A stretch of 38,895 bases of DNA from an uncultured Clostridia bacterium. GTDB lineage: Bacteria; Bacillota; Clostridia; TANB77; CAG-508. This document shows positions 1 through 8,346 of the stretch, piece by piece (the first letter of the stretch is position 1; each line of letters opens with the position of its first letter). The stretch spans positions 1-38,895 of the forward strand of contig CAKPGU010000017.1 of NCBI GenBank assembly GCA_934155265.1, in the 5' to 3' direction. A program made the translations under genes and the position numbers. The notes under the pieces are model-generated. The model did not search any database, was not told where the DNA came from, and saw only the letters and a program-made list of their open reading frames with translations.

Positions 1-106
1 CGCTCAAAATTTAATTATTTTTTAGATATACTCTTAAAACTTTTTTTATTTTAACATAAATTTTCACGGTTGTCAAACAACTTATGTAAACTTTATATAT
101 TTTAAA

Positions 107-128
107 GAGCCAGTAATTATACTAGCTC
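107..128 (-). terminator. Terminator after integrase remnant
   Basis: GAGC-AGTA pairs with TACT-GCTC around a short loop just past the integrase stop codon. On the minus strand it is followed by TTT and AT-rich sequence. The U-run is weak, so strength is uncertain. Confidence 0.5.
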
Positions 129-134
129 TATATT

Positions 135-1285
135 TTAATAAGCAATTTCATATTTAATAATATCATTAATTGTTTTAGAACTCATTAAATCGTCAAACAC
201 ATTACTTACATCTTTTCTATTTTCATCAGTACTTGTTATATAAAAGTTTTCCGTAGTTTCTATATATTTGTGTCCTAGAATATCAGCAACATCTCTGATT
301 TCTATACCATTTCTTAAATTAATAGTTGCATAACTTCCTCTTAAATCATAAAATCTACAATTTTCGATACCAAGTTCTTTATGAAATATTTTAAATGGAT
401 AATTTAAAATATTTCTGCCAACATATTTGCCATCTGGTCTTGTAAATACCATATCTGCCTTATTAATTTGCAAAACATTCCCTATATTCTTAACTATTCG
501 TTGTTCTACTACTTTTCCATATTTATTCAGTACATCTTCAAAATGATAAGTGCAATATTGTTTACCATATAACTTTTTCATATACTGTTGTTTCTTTTTA
601 TAATTCGTTAGAGCATTATATACAGATTCACACATATTAATTTGTCTTGTGTCTTGTTTAGTTTTAGTAGTGCCAATATACCATCTTCCTTTATCATCTT
701 TTGGCTTATCATATACTGTATGCCTAACTTTTATAACTCTATTTTCGAAATCTATATCATCCCACGTTAAGCTACAAACCTCTCCTGTTCTCATTCCAGT
801 AAAACAACTCGTAATAAATGCACAAGTAAAAGTATCATCATCTTTAAATCTATTTAAAATTACATCAATTTCATTTTTATTATATAAATGTTTCTTAAAA
901 GCCTTTTCATCTTCTATTTTGGGTAGTTTTAAAGTCAATGTTGGATTATATCTTATAAATCCATATACATCTGTTGCTATTCTAAAACAGTTTTTCAAAA
1001 CTTTTAATATATTTTTATAATATGATTTTTTATAGTTATATTTGTTGCATAAATCAACGATATATGAATTTAGCTTTACACTTGTTAAAGAACTTAATCT
1101 ATACTTGCCAAGTTCTGGTTTTAAATATTTATCCATTATTGTCTTATAAGTTCTTCTTGTATTATATTTTAAGTTTATTTCACAATAATTTTCATACCAG
1201 TAATCTAAATAATCACTAAATGAATTTGTATTCTCTTTAAAAATTAAACCAGTATTCAGATATTCAGTATAAGCAATATTTCCTG
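135..1285 (-). pseudogene. Tyrosine integrase, 5'-truncated
   Basis: Phage/ICE-type tyrosine site-specific recombinase. From the ATG at 1136 the protein is 333 aa, but the same frame stays open upstream to a stop at about 1332, and that upstream part is real integrase sequence: a core-binding segment with NSFSDYLDYWYENY and NLKYNTRRTY. No ATG, GTG or TTG lies upstream of 1136 in this frame. The N-terminal arm-binding domain and start codon are therefore missing. Catalytic residues remain: Arg in TGMRTGE (about residue 116), Arg in YDLRGSYAT, His in LGHK, and the Tyr in ENFY. The usual box II His is Tyr, and the following His is Gly. Upstream it joins a DUF1848 gene fragment. It is probably inactive: a scar of an old integration or deletion. 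Confidence 0.75.
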
Positions 1286-1396
1286 CGATGGATAATTGGG
1301 ATTTCTTACTAATACAAATCCTTCTTTTATTCTATTCATTAACCATTTTGAATAAAATGCTGGTATATCTGTCCTACATCCTTTATTTATTATCAT
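1256..1396 (-). pseudogene. DUF1848 protein, N-terminal fragment
   Basis: A 46-codon reading frame starts at ATG 1396 and ends at a stop at 1256. Residues 7-32 (RTDIPAFYSKW, NRIKEGFVLVRNP) match the conserved start of DUF1848 proteins, which are normally around 300 aa. After about the YPSQ residues (near 1285) the similarity ends and the DNA becomes integrase sequence in another frame. The ATG overlaps the last codons of the MBL-fold gene, so the intact ancestor was probably translationally coupled to it. The function of DUF1848 is unknown. I identified it from remembered family motifs, not a search. Confidence 0.65.
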
Positions 1397-2123
1397 TTTT
1401 ATTTACTCCTTTTATGGCAATAAAGAATTGCACTTTATTTAAGCACAATTCTTTTAATTTTTCAAGATAAGCAATTTTTGTATCAACATCTTTTAATGTT
1501 TCTGGTGTATAGTGACTTGATAATACTAAATTATATCCATTTTCTTTATATCTTTTTAACTGCTCTATAATTGCATTTGCATGTCCTTTTCCTGCAACTA
1601 TTGAATGGCAATCATGTCCTAACATATGTGTATAAACACATCCTATTTGTGGAAATTGTATTTCAATATTTTCATCATGATATGTTATCTTTAATTCAAA
1701 TCCACCAATATTAACTTTTTCTTCTTTTAAAATATCTGTTATTTCATGAAATTCTTTTGCAAATGCTCCATTAAATGATTCTTCAAAACCTGTTACTAAA
1801 TTATGAATTGTTCCTTCTTTCATTGATTTTATTGTTCCTTCTGAAGCATAACCTTTTACACCTTTTAGTATTGTTCCTCCATTTGGGTGATCTGAAAATA
1901 CCTTTCCTACAATGTTTTTATTTAATCCATTTACATATTCTTCAAATTCCTCTAAATTATCATAAAATGCTGGAAATTCTATTAATAGTATATTTTCATT
2001 ATTTTCTAATATATAGCTTTCGTCATTCATTAAATCATTTGTTTGATAACAATGTAATTTTATATCTCCAAAATTATAAATATCTATAAATCCTTTTTTT
2101 AAATTAACTTTTGAAACTTCCAT
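1383..2123 (-). CDS. MBL-fold metallo-hydrolase-like protein
   Basis: A 246-aa soluble protein with the layout of a metallo-beta-lactamase-fold hydrolase. The canonical HxHxDH metal motif is reduced to SDHPNGG (about residues 78-84): only the DH and GG survive. Later histidines in YTHMLGHDCH and LSSHYTPE stand where other metal ligands would be. It may therefore bind metal differently or have lost activity. It sits divergently from an HxlR regulator 289 bp away, which suggests the regulator controls it. The stop codon is overlapped by the start of a broken DUF1848 gene. The substrate cannot be told from the sequence. Confidence 0.65.
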   Translation of the reverse strand: MEVSKVNLKKGFIDIYNFGDIKLHCYQTNDLMNDESYILENNENILLIEFPAFYDNLEEFEEYVNGLNKNIVGKVFSDHPNGGTILKGVKGYASEGTIKSMKEGTIHNLVTGFEESFNGAFAKEFHEITDILKEEKVNIGGFELKITYHDENIEIQFPQIGCVYTHMLGHDCHSIVAGKGHANAIIEQLKRYKENGYNLVLSSHYTPETLKDVDTKIAYLEKLKELCLNKVQFFIAIKGVNKNDNK

Positions 2124-2356
2124 TTTATTACACTCCTTACTCTTTTATTAAATTTAGTAGCTACTCTATTTTCAATTTCTGTAATTATTTTACTGTCTAT
2201 TCTTCATTTTGTAAAGTAGGCTCTTTTTTGTTTCATAGTTACCTAAAAGTGACTTTTTAGTTATTTAGCATTCTTTAAGTCTCAATTTTTATATATTATA
2301 TTTTAGGAATATTATATACAAATTGACACCATTATTGATTTTGTAGCATTATATCA

Positions 2357-2385
2357 TTTACATTTTTTCTATACTCTGTTATAAT
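2357..2385 (+). promoter_or_regulatory. Sigma-A-type promoter of HxlR gene
   Basis: TTTACA, a 17-nt spacer and a perfect TATAAT lie 28 nt before the HxlR start codon, within the divergent intergenic region. Autoregulation would be typical for the family but is inferred here. Confidence 0.6.
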
Positions 2386-2412
2386 TCTAATAAAGATTGG
2401 AGTTGATTTATA

Positions 2413-2733
2413 ATGAAACAAGAATTGCCTGCTTGTCCTGTTGAAATAACAATGGGACTTATCGGAGATAAATGGAAAATTTTAATTATTAGAGATTTAT
2501 TAACTGGTACTAAAAGATTTGGAGAACTTCGCAAATCTCTTAATGGTATTAGCCAAAAAGTTCTTACTAATAACTTAAGAGATTTGGAAAAGTCAGGTCT
2601 AGTTCATCGTGAAGTTTTTGCTGAGGTTCCTCCAAGAGTTGAATATTCTCTTACAGATACTGGTTGGAGTTTGAACCCTGTTTTAGATTCTATGGTTAAA
2701 TGGGGAAATTCTTATCGTGAATTGCAAAAATAG
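2413..2733 (+). CDS. HxlR-family transcriptional regulator
   Basis: A 106-aa protein, the usual size of an HxlR/MarR-like winged helix-turn-helix regulator. It shows the family signature: an N-terminal CPVEITMGLIGDKWKILIIRDL, then GTKRFGELRKSL, the recognition region SQKVLTNNLRDLEKSGLV, and a wing with PPRVEYSLTDTG. The Cys at position 8 is conserved in redox- or electrophile-sensing members such as HypR and QorR, but sensing here is only inferred. It is transcribed away from the MBL-fold gene and is likely to regulate it and itself. A hairpin terminator overlaps its stop codon. Confidence 0.9.
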   Translation: MKQELPACPVEITMGLIGDKWKILIIRDLLTGTKRFGELRKSLNGISQKVLTNNLRDLEKSGLVHREVFAEVPPRVEYSLTDTGWSLNPVLDSMVKWGNSYRELQK

Positions 2734-2758
2734 CAGAGTTCATCTGCTATTTTATTTT
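2731..2758 (+). terminator. Terminator after HxlR gene
   Basis: TAGCAG, a 7-nt loop and CTGCTA are followed by TTTTATTTT. The stem begins at the stop codon. It may also act for the convergent deaminase gene. Confidence 0.75.
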
Positions 2759-2767
2759 AAATTATTA

Positions 2768-3223
2768 TTATAATTTTCTTGCATTCTCAATTTGTAACTG
2801 ACACTCAGTTTGCAATATTCCTGTCTCTATCTTTAATTGGCTAACTGCTTTTTTCTTAATATCAAATATCGTTATATTCGGATTCATATCAGATTCACTT
2901 GGCGCTCCATACATATAATTATGTATTTTTGCTTTAATACAAGCTGACATACACATACTACAACTCCATGCATTTGACATTATACAATATTTTGATAAAT
3001 CCCTTGTATTTAATTTTTTACATGCTTTTGTAATCAAATTAATTTCAGCATGTAAAACAGGATTACACATTGATTTTGCTGTATTATGTGCTTTTTCAAT
3101 TATATTTCCATTTTCATCAATTAATATTGCACCAAATGGTGAATTTCCTTCTTTTATTGCTTCTTCAACTTCTAGCATTACTATTCTCATTAAGTTTTCT
3201 TTTTTTTCTTTATTAAAATTCAT
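2768..3223 (-). CDS. Cytidine/guanine deaminase-like zinc enzyme
   Basis: A 151-aa protein of the cytidine/deoxycytidylate deaminase superfamily. It has the zinc/proton-shuttle motif HAE in PVLHAEINLI (about residues 57-66) and the second metal motif WSCSMCMSAC, in which the usual PCxxC Pro is Ser. The NSPFGAILID start resembles guanine deaminase and tRNA adenosine deaminase A. The length fits guanine deaminase or a nucleoside deaminase better than TadA, so a free purine base or nucleoside is the likely substrate, though not proven. A ribosome binding site (AAAGGAAAG) precedes the ATG. It is followed upstream by a membrane protein gene in the same direction. Confidence 0.75.
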   Translation of the reverse strand: MNFNKEKKENLMRIVMLEVEEAIKEGNSPFGAILIDENGNIIEKAHNTAKSMCNPVLHAEINLITKACKKLNTRDLSKYCIMSNAWSCSMCMSACIKAKIHNYMYGAPSESDMNPNITIFDIKKKAVSQLKIETGILQTECQLQIENARKL

Positions 3224-3246
3224 TTTATACTTTCCTTTACAATTTA

Positions 3247-3819
3247 CTATTTATAACTTTCATTAGTTTTACATTTATTATTCTTTAAAATCCCACAAAT
3301 TGTACCAAATATAAAACCTACAATTGATAATATTCCTACAATATAAACTGGCTGAATTATAAAAATGTTCATATATAGTGTAATTACATTTAATACAATA
3401 CTTATAATTAAAAATACTGTCATAAAAATAATATTCATTTTTGGAATATTATTTGTTACTTTTTTCTTAATTATCTTTTCTTTTATTAAATATACTAAAG
3501 TTCCTATATATAAGCCTACACATATTGATTGTATGCCGAACCAATAAATTCCTCCAATATTGGTATATCCACTTTTAATCAATCTAACCATATAATATGA
3601 TATAGTCATGCAAATTAAATTTGTTACCGAATTTATTTCAGTACTAGCATAATCTTTCGAAAAAATAGAAATTATTATTACATCTAATACCCAAAACAAT
3701 TCATTTTGAGTTATTTTTATTAAATCTTTCATATTGTATATTAATGCTAATTCTGTTATTATTCCAAGACAACTTCCTATTAGAACATTAATTATAAATC
3801 CTCGATTATATTTTTTCAT
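3247..3819 (-). CDS. Uncharacterised membrane protein
   Basis: A 190-aa hydrophobic protein with about five predicted membrane segments (roughly residues 10-28, 40-55, 65-80, 88-112, 127-150 and 155-178, with loops rich in Lys and Asn) and a charged C-terminus. I recognise no family. It lies between a deaminase gene and hemW on the same strand with short gaps, so it may be co-transcribed with either. No catalytic motif is visible. Confidence 0.6.
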   Translation of the reverse strand: MKKYNRGFIINVLIGSCLGIITELALIYNMKDLIKITQNELFWVLDVIIISIFSKDYASTEINSVTNLICMTISYYMVRLIKSGYTNIGGIYWFGIQSICVGLYIGTLVYLIKEKIIKKKVTNNIPKMNIIFMTVFLIISIVLNVITLYMNIFIIQPVYIVGILSIVGFIFGTICGILKNNKCKTNESYK

Positions 3820-3834
3820 ATTTTACCTCATACC

Positions 3835-4968
3835 TTATACAAACTCTTCCCAAACCAAATTCGCCAAATCTATTCCCTTATTTGTAAGTCTAATAAAGTC
3901 CTCATCAACTATAATCAAACCTTCATCTGTCAACTTTTTCAATTCATTTCTAAATAGATAAATTGGGTTATCTCCAAACTTAAGTTTAAATTCACTTATA
4001 TTTACACCTGTTAGTTTGCGTAATCCAAGAAGCATGTACTCTTTTTCAGCATCATATTCTTTTTGGATTTCATGGATAATCCTATTCCTATCTAATCTTT
4101 CGGTCATAACATTTTTAATATATTCTTCTATTTTTTCTGTATTCGAATATCTTGTAATATCTCTATAAGAATGTGCTGCAACCCCAAAACCAAAGTACTG
4201 ATTTTGATTCCAACAATTTTTATTATGTTTTGATTCACGACCTTTTTTTGCAAAATTAGAAATTTCATAATGTATATACCCATTTAATTCTAAAGTATTT
4301 TTAACATACCAATACATATTTCTTTCTGTATCCTCATCAGGAAGCTCTAGCTCACCTTTCTCAATCTTATTTGCAATAGGTGTTCCATCTTCTACAATAA
4401 GTGAATATACAGATATATGCTCTGGTTGTAATTCAATTATCTTTTCTAAACTATCTTTCAAATCTTTAATTCTTTGATTTGGAATTCCTAAAATTAAATC
4501 AACATTTATATTTTTAAATCCTACTTTTCTTGCCATTTGATATGTTTCTAAAAATTGTTCAAAATTATGAATTCTACCAATCTCCTTCAATATTTCATCT
4601 TTTGTACTTTGTAAACCTATACTTAATCTATTTATACCGCATTTTTTATAATCTTTTAATTTTTCTTTTGTGACAGTTCCTGGATTAACCTCAATCGTAA
4701 TCTCTGGTCTTTTAGATAGATTTTTCTTTTTTATTTCATCAATAATCTCTACAATATATTTACTATCTATATATGATGGAGTTCCTCCTCCAATATATAC
4801 TGTTGTAATTTGTGACTGAATATTTTGCATTCTAATTTCTTTTTTTACTGCTTTCACATAATCTTCTATTAAATTATCTTTGTTACAATATGAAATAAAA
4901 TCACAGTAATAGCATTTTTGCTTACAAAATGGAATGTGTACATATACACCAATTTCTTTATTTTTCAT
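3835..4968 (-). CDS. hemW: HemW-like radical SAM heme chaperone
   Basis: A 377-aa radical SAM protein starting GVYVHIPFCKQKCYYCDF. The CxxxCxxC cluster plus the following Phe is typical of HemW, the former 'oxygen-independent coproporphyrinogen III oxidase-like' family, which is a heme chaperone rather than an HemN. The GGGTPS glycine motif and the C-terminal HemN domain are present. The start is ATG 4968, which has GGAG seven nt upstream; an upstream in-frame TTG at 4974 has no such site. The gene overlaps the end of whiA by about 11 bp, so translation is probably coupled. A heme role is inferred from the family. Confidence 0.85.
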   Translation of the reverse strand: MKNKEIGVYVHIPFCKQKCYYCDFISYCNKDNLIEDYVKAVKKEIRMQNIQSQITTVYIGGGTPSYIDSKYIVEIIDEIKKKNLSKRPEITIEVNPGTVTKEKLKDYKKCGINRLSIGLQSTKDEILKEIGRIHNFEQFLETYQMARKVGFKNINVDLILGIPNQRIKDLKDSLEKIIELQPEHISVYSLIVEDGTPIANKIEKGELELPDEDTERNMYWYVKNTLELNGYIHYEISNFAKKGRESKHNKNCWNQNQYFGFGVAAHSYRDITRYSNTEKIEEYIKNVMTERLDRNRIIHEIQKEYDAEKEYMLLGLRKLTGVNISEFKLKFGDNPIYLFRNELKKLTDEGLIIVDEDFIRLTNKGIDLANLVWEEFV

Positions 4969-5803
4969 TAGCAATCTCCATTATTTTTTTTAATCTATAA
5001 TTTACACCTGATTTTCCAACAGGTTGCTTTAACATTTTTCCTAATTCTATTAAACTTGCATTAGGATTTTTTAATCTTAATTCCGCAATTTCTTTTAAAG
5101 AATCATCTAATTTTTCAAATTTCTTATTAGATTTTAGTTTTTTAATTGCTTCAATTTGCTCTATTGAAGCATTAATTGTTTTATTTAAGTTAGCTGTTTC
5201 ACAGTTTACAATTCTATTTATTTTATTGTTCATTTCTCTTTGGACTCTTATTTCTTCAAATTTAAGTACTGCCTTATTAGCACCTATTAAAGCTAAAAAT
5301 TTTGATATTTCCTCTCCATCTTTTAGATATATGGCATATTCTCCATTCTTTTCTGTCAAATTGCTTTTGATATCATATTTTTTCAAATATTCAATTATTA
5401 TTTCAGCATCATTCTTTTTAGAAATTCCTATTTCCATATGATATTTCTTCTCAGGATTATTTATTGAACCAGAACCCAAATATGTTCCTCTAATTAGCCA
5501 TTTTATTTGTTCTGCATTTAGATTTTCAATTGCTTCTATATTTTTAAGTATATTTTTATTAACTGTTATAACAAATAGATTTCCTTGTACTGCTATGTCA
5601 TAATTATGTATTTCCATATTGTTTAATAGTCTTGAAAATCTGTTTATATTGTATTCATTTTCTGTGCTGAATTTTATTTTGTTTTTATCTTCAGAAATGT
5701 TGCTACTTATTAAATATCCTATTAATTCATATTTCACAGCTTCTTTGTTTGAAAGATTATCTAATTTGCTTATTTCTTCTTTTAATTCTGTTGAAAATGA
5801 CAT
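4958..5803 (-). CDS. whiA: WhiA-family DNA-binding protein
   Basis: A 281-aa WhiA homologue: an N-terminal LAGLIDADG-like fold (SFSTELKEEISKL and later RGTYLGSGSINNPEKKYHMEI) and a C-terminal helix-turn-helix with ASLIELGKMLKQPVGKSGVNYRLKKI, the best conserved part of the family. In Gram-positive bacteria WhiA affects cell division, and in Streptomyces it controls sporulation septation. Often it lies in an rapZ-yvcK-whiA cluster; here it sits between prmC and hemW instead. The start is ATG 5803, preceded by AAAGGAGA; an upstream TTG at 5818 would put that ribosome site inside the gene. It follows prmC with almost no gap. Confidence 0.92.
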   Translation of the reverse strand: MSFSTELKEEISKLDNLSNKEAVKYELIGYLISSNISEDKNKIKFSTENEYNINRFSRLLNNMEIHNYDIAVQGNLFVITVNKNILKNIEAIENLNAEQIKWLIRGTYLGSGSINNPEKKYHMEIGISKKNDAEIIIEYLKKYDIKSNLTEKNGEYAIYLKDGEEISKFLALIGANKAVLKFEEIRVQREMNNKINRIVNCETANLNKTINASIEQIEAIKKLKSNKKFEKLDDSLKEIAELRLKNPNASLIELGKMLKQPVGKSGVNYRLKKIMEIANEK

Positions 5804-5818
5804 ATGCTCTCCTTTCAA

Positions 5819-6658
5819 TTAACTAACTTGAGTAATTATTATTCTGTCATTACCACATAAGTCTTTTTTACAATAAGTACCTTTATAATGTTCTAATTTT
5901 TCTATAATTTCTGTAACTTCTTCTTTTTGATCATATCCAATTTCAAAACACAAAAAACTTCCGAATTTCAAATAATCTATTGCTTGTTTTGAAATTTTTC
6001 TGTAAAAGTCTAATCCGTCATATCCACCATCTAATGCAATTTGTGGTTCTTTTTTTACATCTTCACTTAAATATTGAATATCTTCTTTTTTTATGTATGG
6101 TGGATTTGAAACTATTATATCAAATTTCATATTTTTCAAATTTTTAAATAAATCTGATTTTATAAATTTCACATTTGCTTCTAATCTTTGTGCATTTTTT
6201 GATGCAATATCTAAAGCTGTTTCACTTATATCAATTGCATAAACTTCTGCATTTGGTACATTTTTCGCAATTGATATTGCTATTGCACCACTTCCTGTAC
6301 ATAAGTCTAAAATTTTTGGTTTATCCATTTTTTTTGCTATATTTATTACTTCTTCTACTAATATCTCTGTATCAGGTCTTGGTATTAATACATTTTCGTC
6401 TACGTAGAAATCCATTTTCATAAATTCTTGCGTATGTGTTATATGTTGCAATGGCACTCCTTTTGCTAATTTGTCTATATTAACAAAATACTCCCATTGT
6501 TCTTTTTTTCCAACTTCTTCATTGTCATATACTATTAAATATTGTCTTGATTTTTTCAATACATATTGTAATAGTAATCTTGCTTTTAGTTTTGGACTGT
6601 CTATATTGTTGCTTTTTAATATTATCATTCCTTTTGCTAATGTTTGCTTTATTGTCAT
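5819..6658 (-). CDS. prmC: Release factor glutamine methyltransferase PrmC
   Basis: A 279-aa SAM-dependent methyltransferase that methylates the Gln of the GGQ motif in peptide-chain release factors. It has an N-terminal helical domain (residues 1-90), the SAM-binding motif LDLCTGSGAIAISIA (about 115-129) and the catalytic NPPY in VSNPPYIKKED (about 185). VDENVLIPRPDTE just before the SAM motif is diagnostic of PrmC. The start has a GAAAGGTGG site. It is usually next to prfA; that gene is not seen here. It begins a run of closely packed genes with whiA and hemW. Confidence 0.93.
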   Translation of the reverse strand: MTIKQTLAKGMIILKSNNIDSPKLKARLLLQYVLKKSRQYLIVYDNEEVGKKEQWEYFVNIDKLAKGVPLQHITHTQEFMKMDFYVDENVLIPRPDTEILVEEVINIAKKMDKPKILDLCTGSGAIAISIAKNVPNAEVYAIDISETALDIASKNAQRLEANVKFIKSDLFKNLKNMKFDIIVSNPPYIKKEDIQYLSEDVKKEPQIALDGGYDGLDFYRKISKQAIDYLKFGSFLCFEIGYDQKEEVTEIIEKLEHYKGTYCKKDLCGNDRIIITQVS

Positions 6659-6783
6659 ATTAACACCACCTTTCAGATATTACTATATACCATTTAGTTG
6701 AATTTTTCAATATGTCAAGCCTTTATTTGTATTAATTTAAAATAAACCATTATCCTGTAACAATTATTTTATCTTAGAAAGGC

Positions 6784-6807
6784 AAAAAACTGGTCTAAAC
6801 AACCAGT
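6784..6807 (-). terminator. Terminator after rubrerythrin
   Basis: ACTGGT, a 7-nt loop and ACCAGT are followed on the minus strand by TTTTTTGCC, just past the rubrerythrin stop. Confidence 0.8.
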
Positions 6808-6818
6808 CTTTCTATATT

Positions 6819-7358
6819 TTAATAATTTTCAGCTTTAATTTCAAAATATGCTTTTGGATGTGCACAAACTGGACAAACTTCTGGAGCTTTTGTTCCAACA
6901 ACAATATGTCCACAATTTCTACATTTCCATATTTTAACTTCTCCTGCTTCAAATACTTTTCCATCTTTTACATTTTCTAATAATTTTAGATATCTTTCTT
7001 CATGTTCTTTTTCAATTTTAGCAACTTCTTCAAATAAATATGCAATACGGTCAAATCCTTCTTCTTTAGCTGTTTTAGCAAATTCAGCATACATATCTGT
7101 CCATTCATAATTTTCTCCATCAGCAGCAGCTTTTAAGTTCTCAGCTGTTGTTCCAATTTCTCCACCATTCAATAATTTAAACCACATTTTTGCATGTTCT
7201 TTTTCATTATCAGCTGTTTCTTGAAAAATTGCAGCAATTTGTTCATATCCTTCTTTTTTTGCTTTACTTGCAAAATATGTATATTTATTTCTTGCTTGAG
7301 ATTCTCCTGCAAAAGCTGTCATTAAATTTTGTTCTGTTTTTGTTCCTTTTAATTCCAT
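6819..7358 (-). CDS. rbr: Rubrerythrin
   Basis: A 179-aa peroxide-reducing protein of anaerobes. The N-terminal ferritin-like di-iron domain has the paired Glu/ExxH signatures (AGESQARNKY, ADNEKEHAKMW, AKIEKEHEERY). A C-terminal rubredoxin-like domain has CRNCG and CPVCAHP iron ligands. It reduces H2O2 to water with electrons from rubredoxin/NADH systems in the cytoplasm, which suggests an oxygen-sensitive host. Monocistronic, with its own promoter and terminator; start preceded by AGGAGG. Confidence 0.95.
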   Translation of the reverse strand: MELKGTKTEQNLMTAFAGESQARNKYTYFASKAKKEGYEQIAAIFQETADNEKEHAKMWFKLLNGGEIGTTAENLKAAADGENYEWTDMYAEFAKTAKEEGFDRIAYLFEEVAKIEKEHEERYLKLLENVKDGKVFEAGEVKIWKCRNCGHIVVGTKAPEVCPVCAHPKAYFEIKAENY

Positions 7359-7390
7359 TATTATTACCTCCTAATTCTTTTTACTTATGT

Positions 7391-7419
7391 AGAATATCAC
7401 ATTATTGAATTAAAATCAA
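7391..7419 (-). promoter_or_regulatory. Promoter of rubrerythrin gene
   Basis: On the minus strand, TTGATT, 17 nt and TATTCT lie 33 nt upstream of the rubrerythrin start. No PerR-type palindrome was obvious beside it. Confidence 0.55.
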
Positions 7420-7433
7420 GAGTTTTATTAATA

Positions 7434-7683
7434 GTTACCAGTAGGGACACCCATAAGTGGTTAAAATCTTTACCAGTAGGGACACCCATAAGTACCAGTA
7501 GGGACACCCATTAATGGTAAAACGTATATTAAAAAATTAATTTAATTAATATGTATATAACTATATTTATTAATTAACTATTTTAAATATCAAGTTTTAC
7601 CATTAATGGGTGTCCCTACTGGTACTTATGGGTGTCCCTACTGGTAAAGATTTTAACCACTTATGGGTGTCCCTACTGGTAAC
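7434..7683. repeat. Perfect 90-bp inverted repeat element
   Basis: The left arm (7434-7523) is the exact reverse complement of the right arm (7594-7683), enclosing a 70-nt AT-rich core. Each arm holds three units of the type TACCAGTAGGGACACCCA (left at 7436, 7471 and 7493). The right arm ends directly at the spoIIIAH stop codon. A second element with a homologous core is at 25991-26267. It looks like a MITE or REP/BIME-type palindromic element; no transposase for it is in the window. It fills the gap between rubrerythrin and spoIIIAH. Confidence 0.9.
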
Positions 7684-8346
7684 TTATTTCCTCGTCATAA
7701 TATGTATGTTTTCAACTTTAGCACTCATTTCCCTAGAAATTATATTTTGAATCTGAGCAATCTCATCAGCCTTAAGTTCCTCTGCACCAACAATAACACT
7801 AATACTATCAACATTCACAAAAATAACGCATTTATTAAAACCTTTTGTAGACATCAAATTTTCACATATCATTATTGCATTTTTTTCTTTATTCAAGTCT
7901 GTAATTTGTTGTGTAACAATAGCTTTTTGCTCCTCTGATACATTAGAATTATTTAAAATTCCTTGATATGTTTCTAAAGTTTGAGAATACATTGTATCTC
8001 TTGATAATTTTGATTCTTGAAAATAATCATCTTTATTTGTAGCTGATGTTTCTTTAGTTTCTTGTTTATTTTCTTGATTATCCTGTGAATCAGCATTTTC
8101 ACTCTTTGCAGTCTTTTCATTATCAGATTTAGCATTATTTTCATTAGACTTATCGTCTACAACTTCATTATTACTTACCAGTGTAGCATCACCAAGATGT
8201 TCATCTGATGTTGTATTTTCATTTTCATTTCCAATACTAACTGTTTCTAATGTTTGAGTTTCATTAGATATATATGCCCAATACCCAGCTGTTACAAGCA
8301 TCAATGCTAAAACATAAATTACAACAGAACCTTTTTTCATTTTCAA
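7684..8346 (-). CDS. spoIIIAH: Stage III sporulation protein AH
   Basis: SpoIIIAH is the mother-cell membrane protein that pairs with forespore SpoIIQ to bridge the intermembrane space in engulfment. Seen here: one N-terminal membrane segment (VVIYVLALMLVTAGYWAY), the LGDATLVSNN motif, a long low-complexity Asn/Glu/Lys linker (residues ~65-115), and a C-terminal YscJ/FliF-like ring-building domain ending in REMSAKVENIHIMTRK. The start is uncertain: TTG 8346 lies 8 nt from GGAGG, ATG 8340 lies 14 nt away. The linker is longer than the domain needs. It ends the spoIIIA operon and is directly followed by the 90-bp inverted repeat. Confidence 0.9.
   Translation of the reverse strand: MKMKKGSVVIYVLALMLVTAGYWAYISNETQTLETVSIGNENENTTSDEHLGDATLVSNNEVVDDKSNENNAKSDNEKTAKSENADSQDNQENKQETKETSATNKDDYFQESKLSRDTMYSQTLETYQGILNNSNVSEEQKAIVTQQITDLNKEKNAIMICENLMSTKGFNKCVIFVNVDSISVIVGAEELKADEIAQIQNIISREMSAKVENIHIMTRK

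Noticed and set aside
649..1020. Plus-strand open frame opposite the integrase
   Set aside because: Shadow of the integrase reading frame; no ribosome site and low-complexity hydrophobic translation.
135..1136. Functional integrase starting at ATG 1136
   Set aside because: The homologous frame extends upstream of this ATG without any start codon, and no ribosome site precedes it.
7434..7683. Possible CRISPR array
   Set aside because: Repeat units are unevenly spaced (about 22-35 nt), occur in both orientations and have no cas genes; it is a palindromic element.
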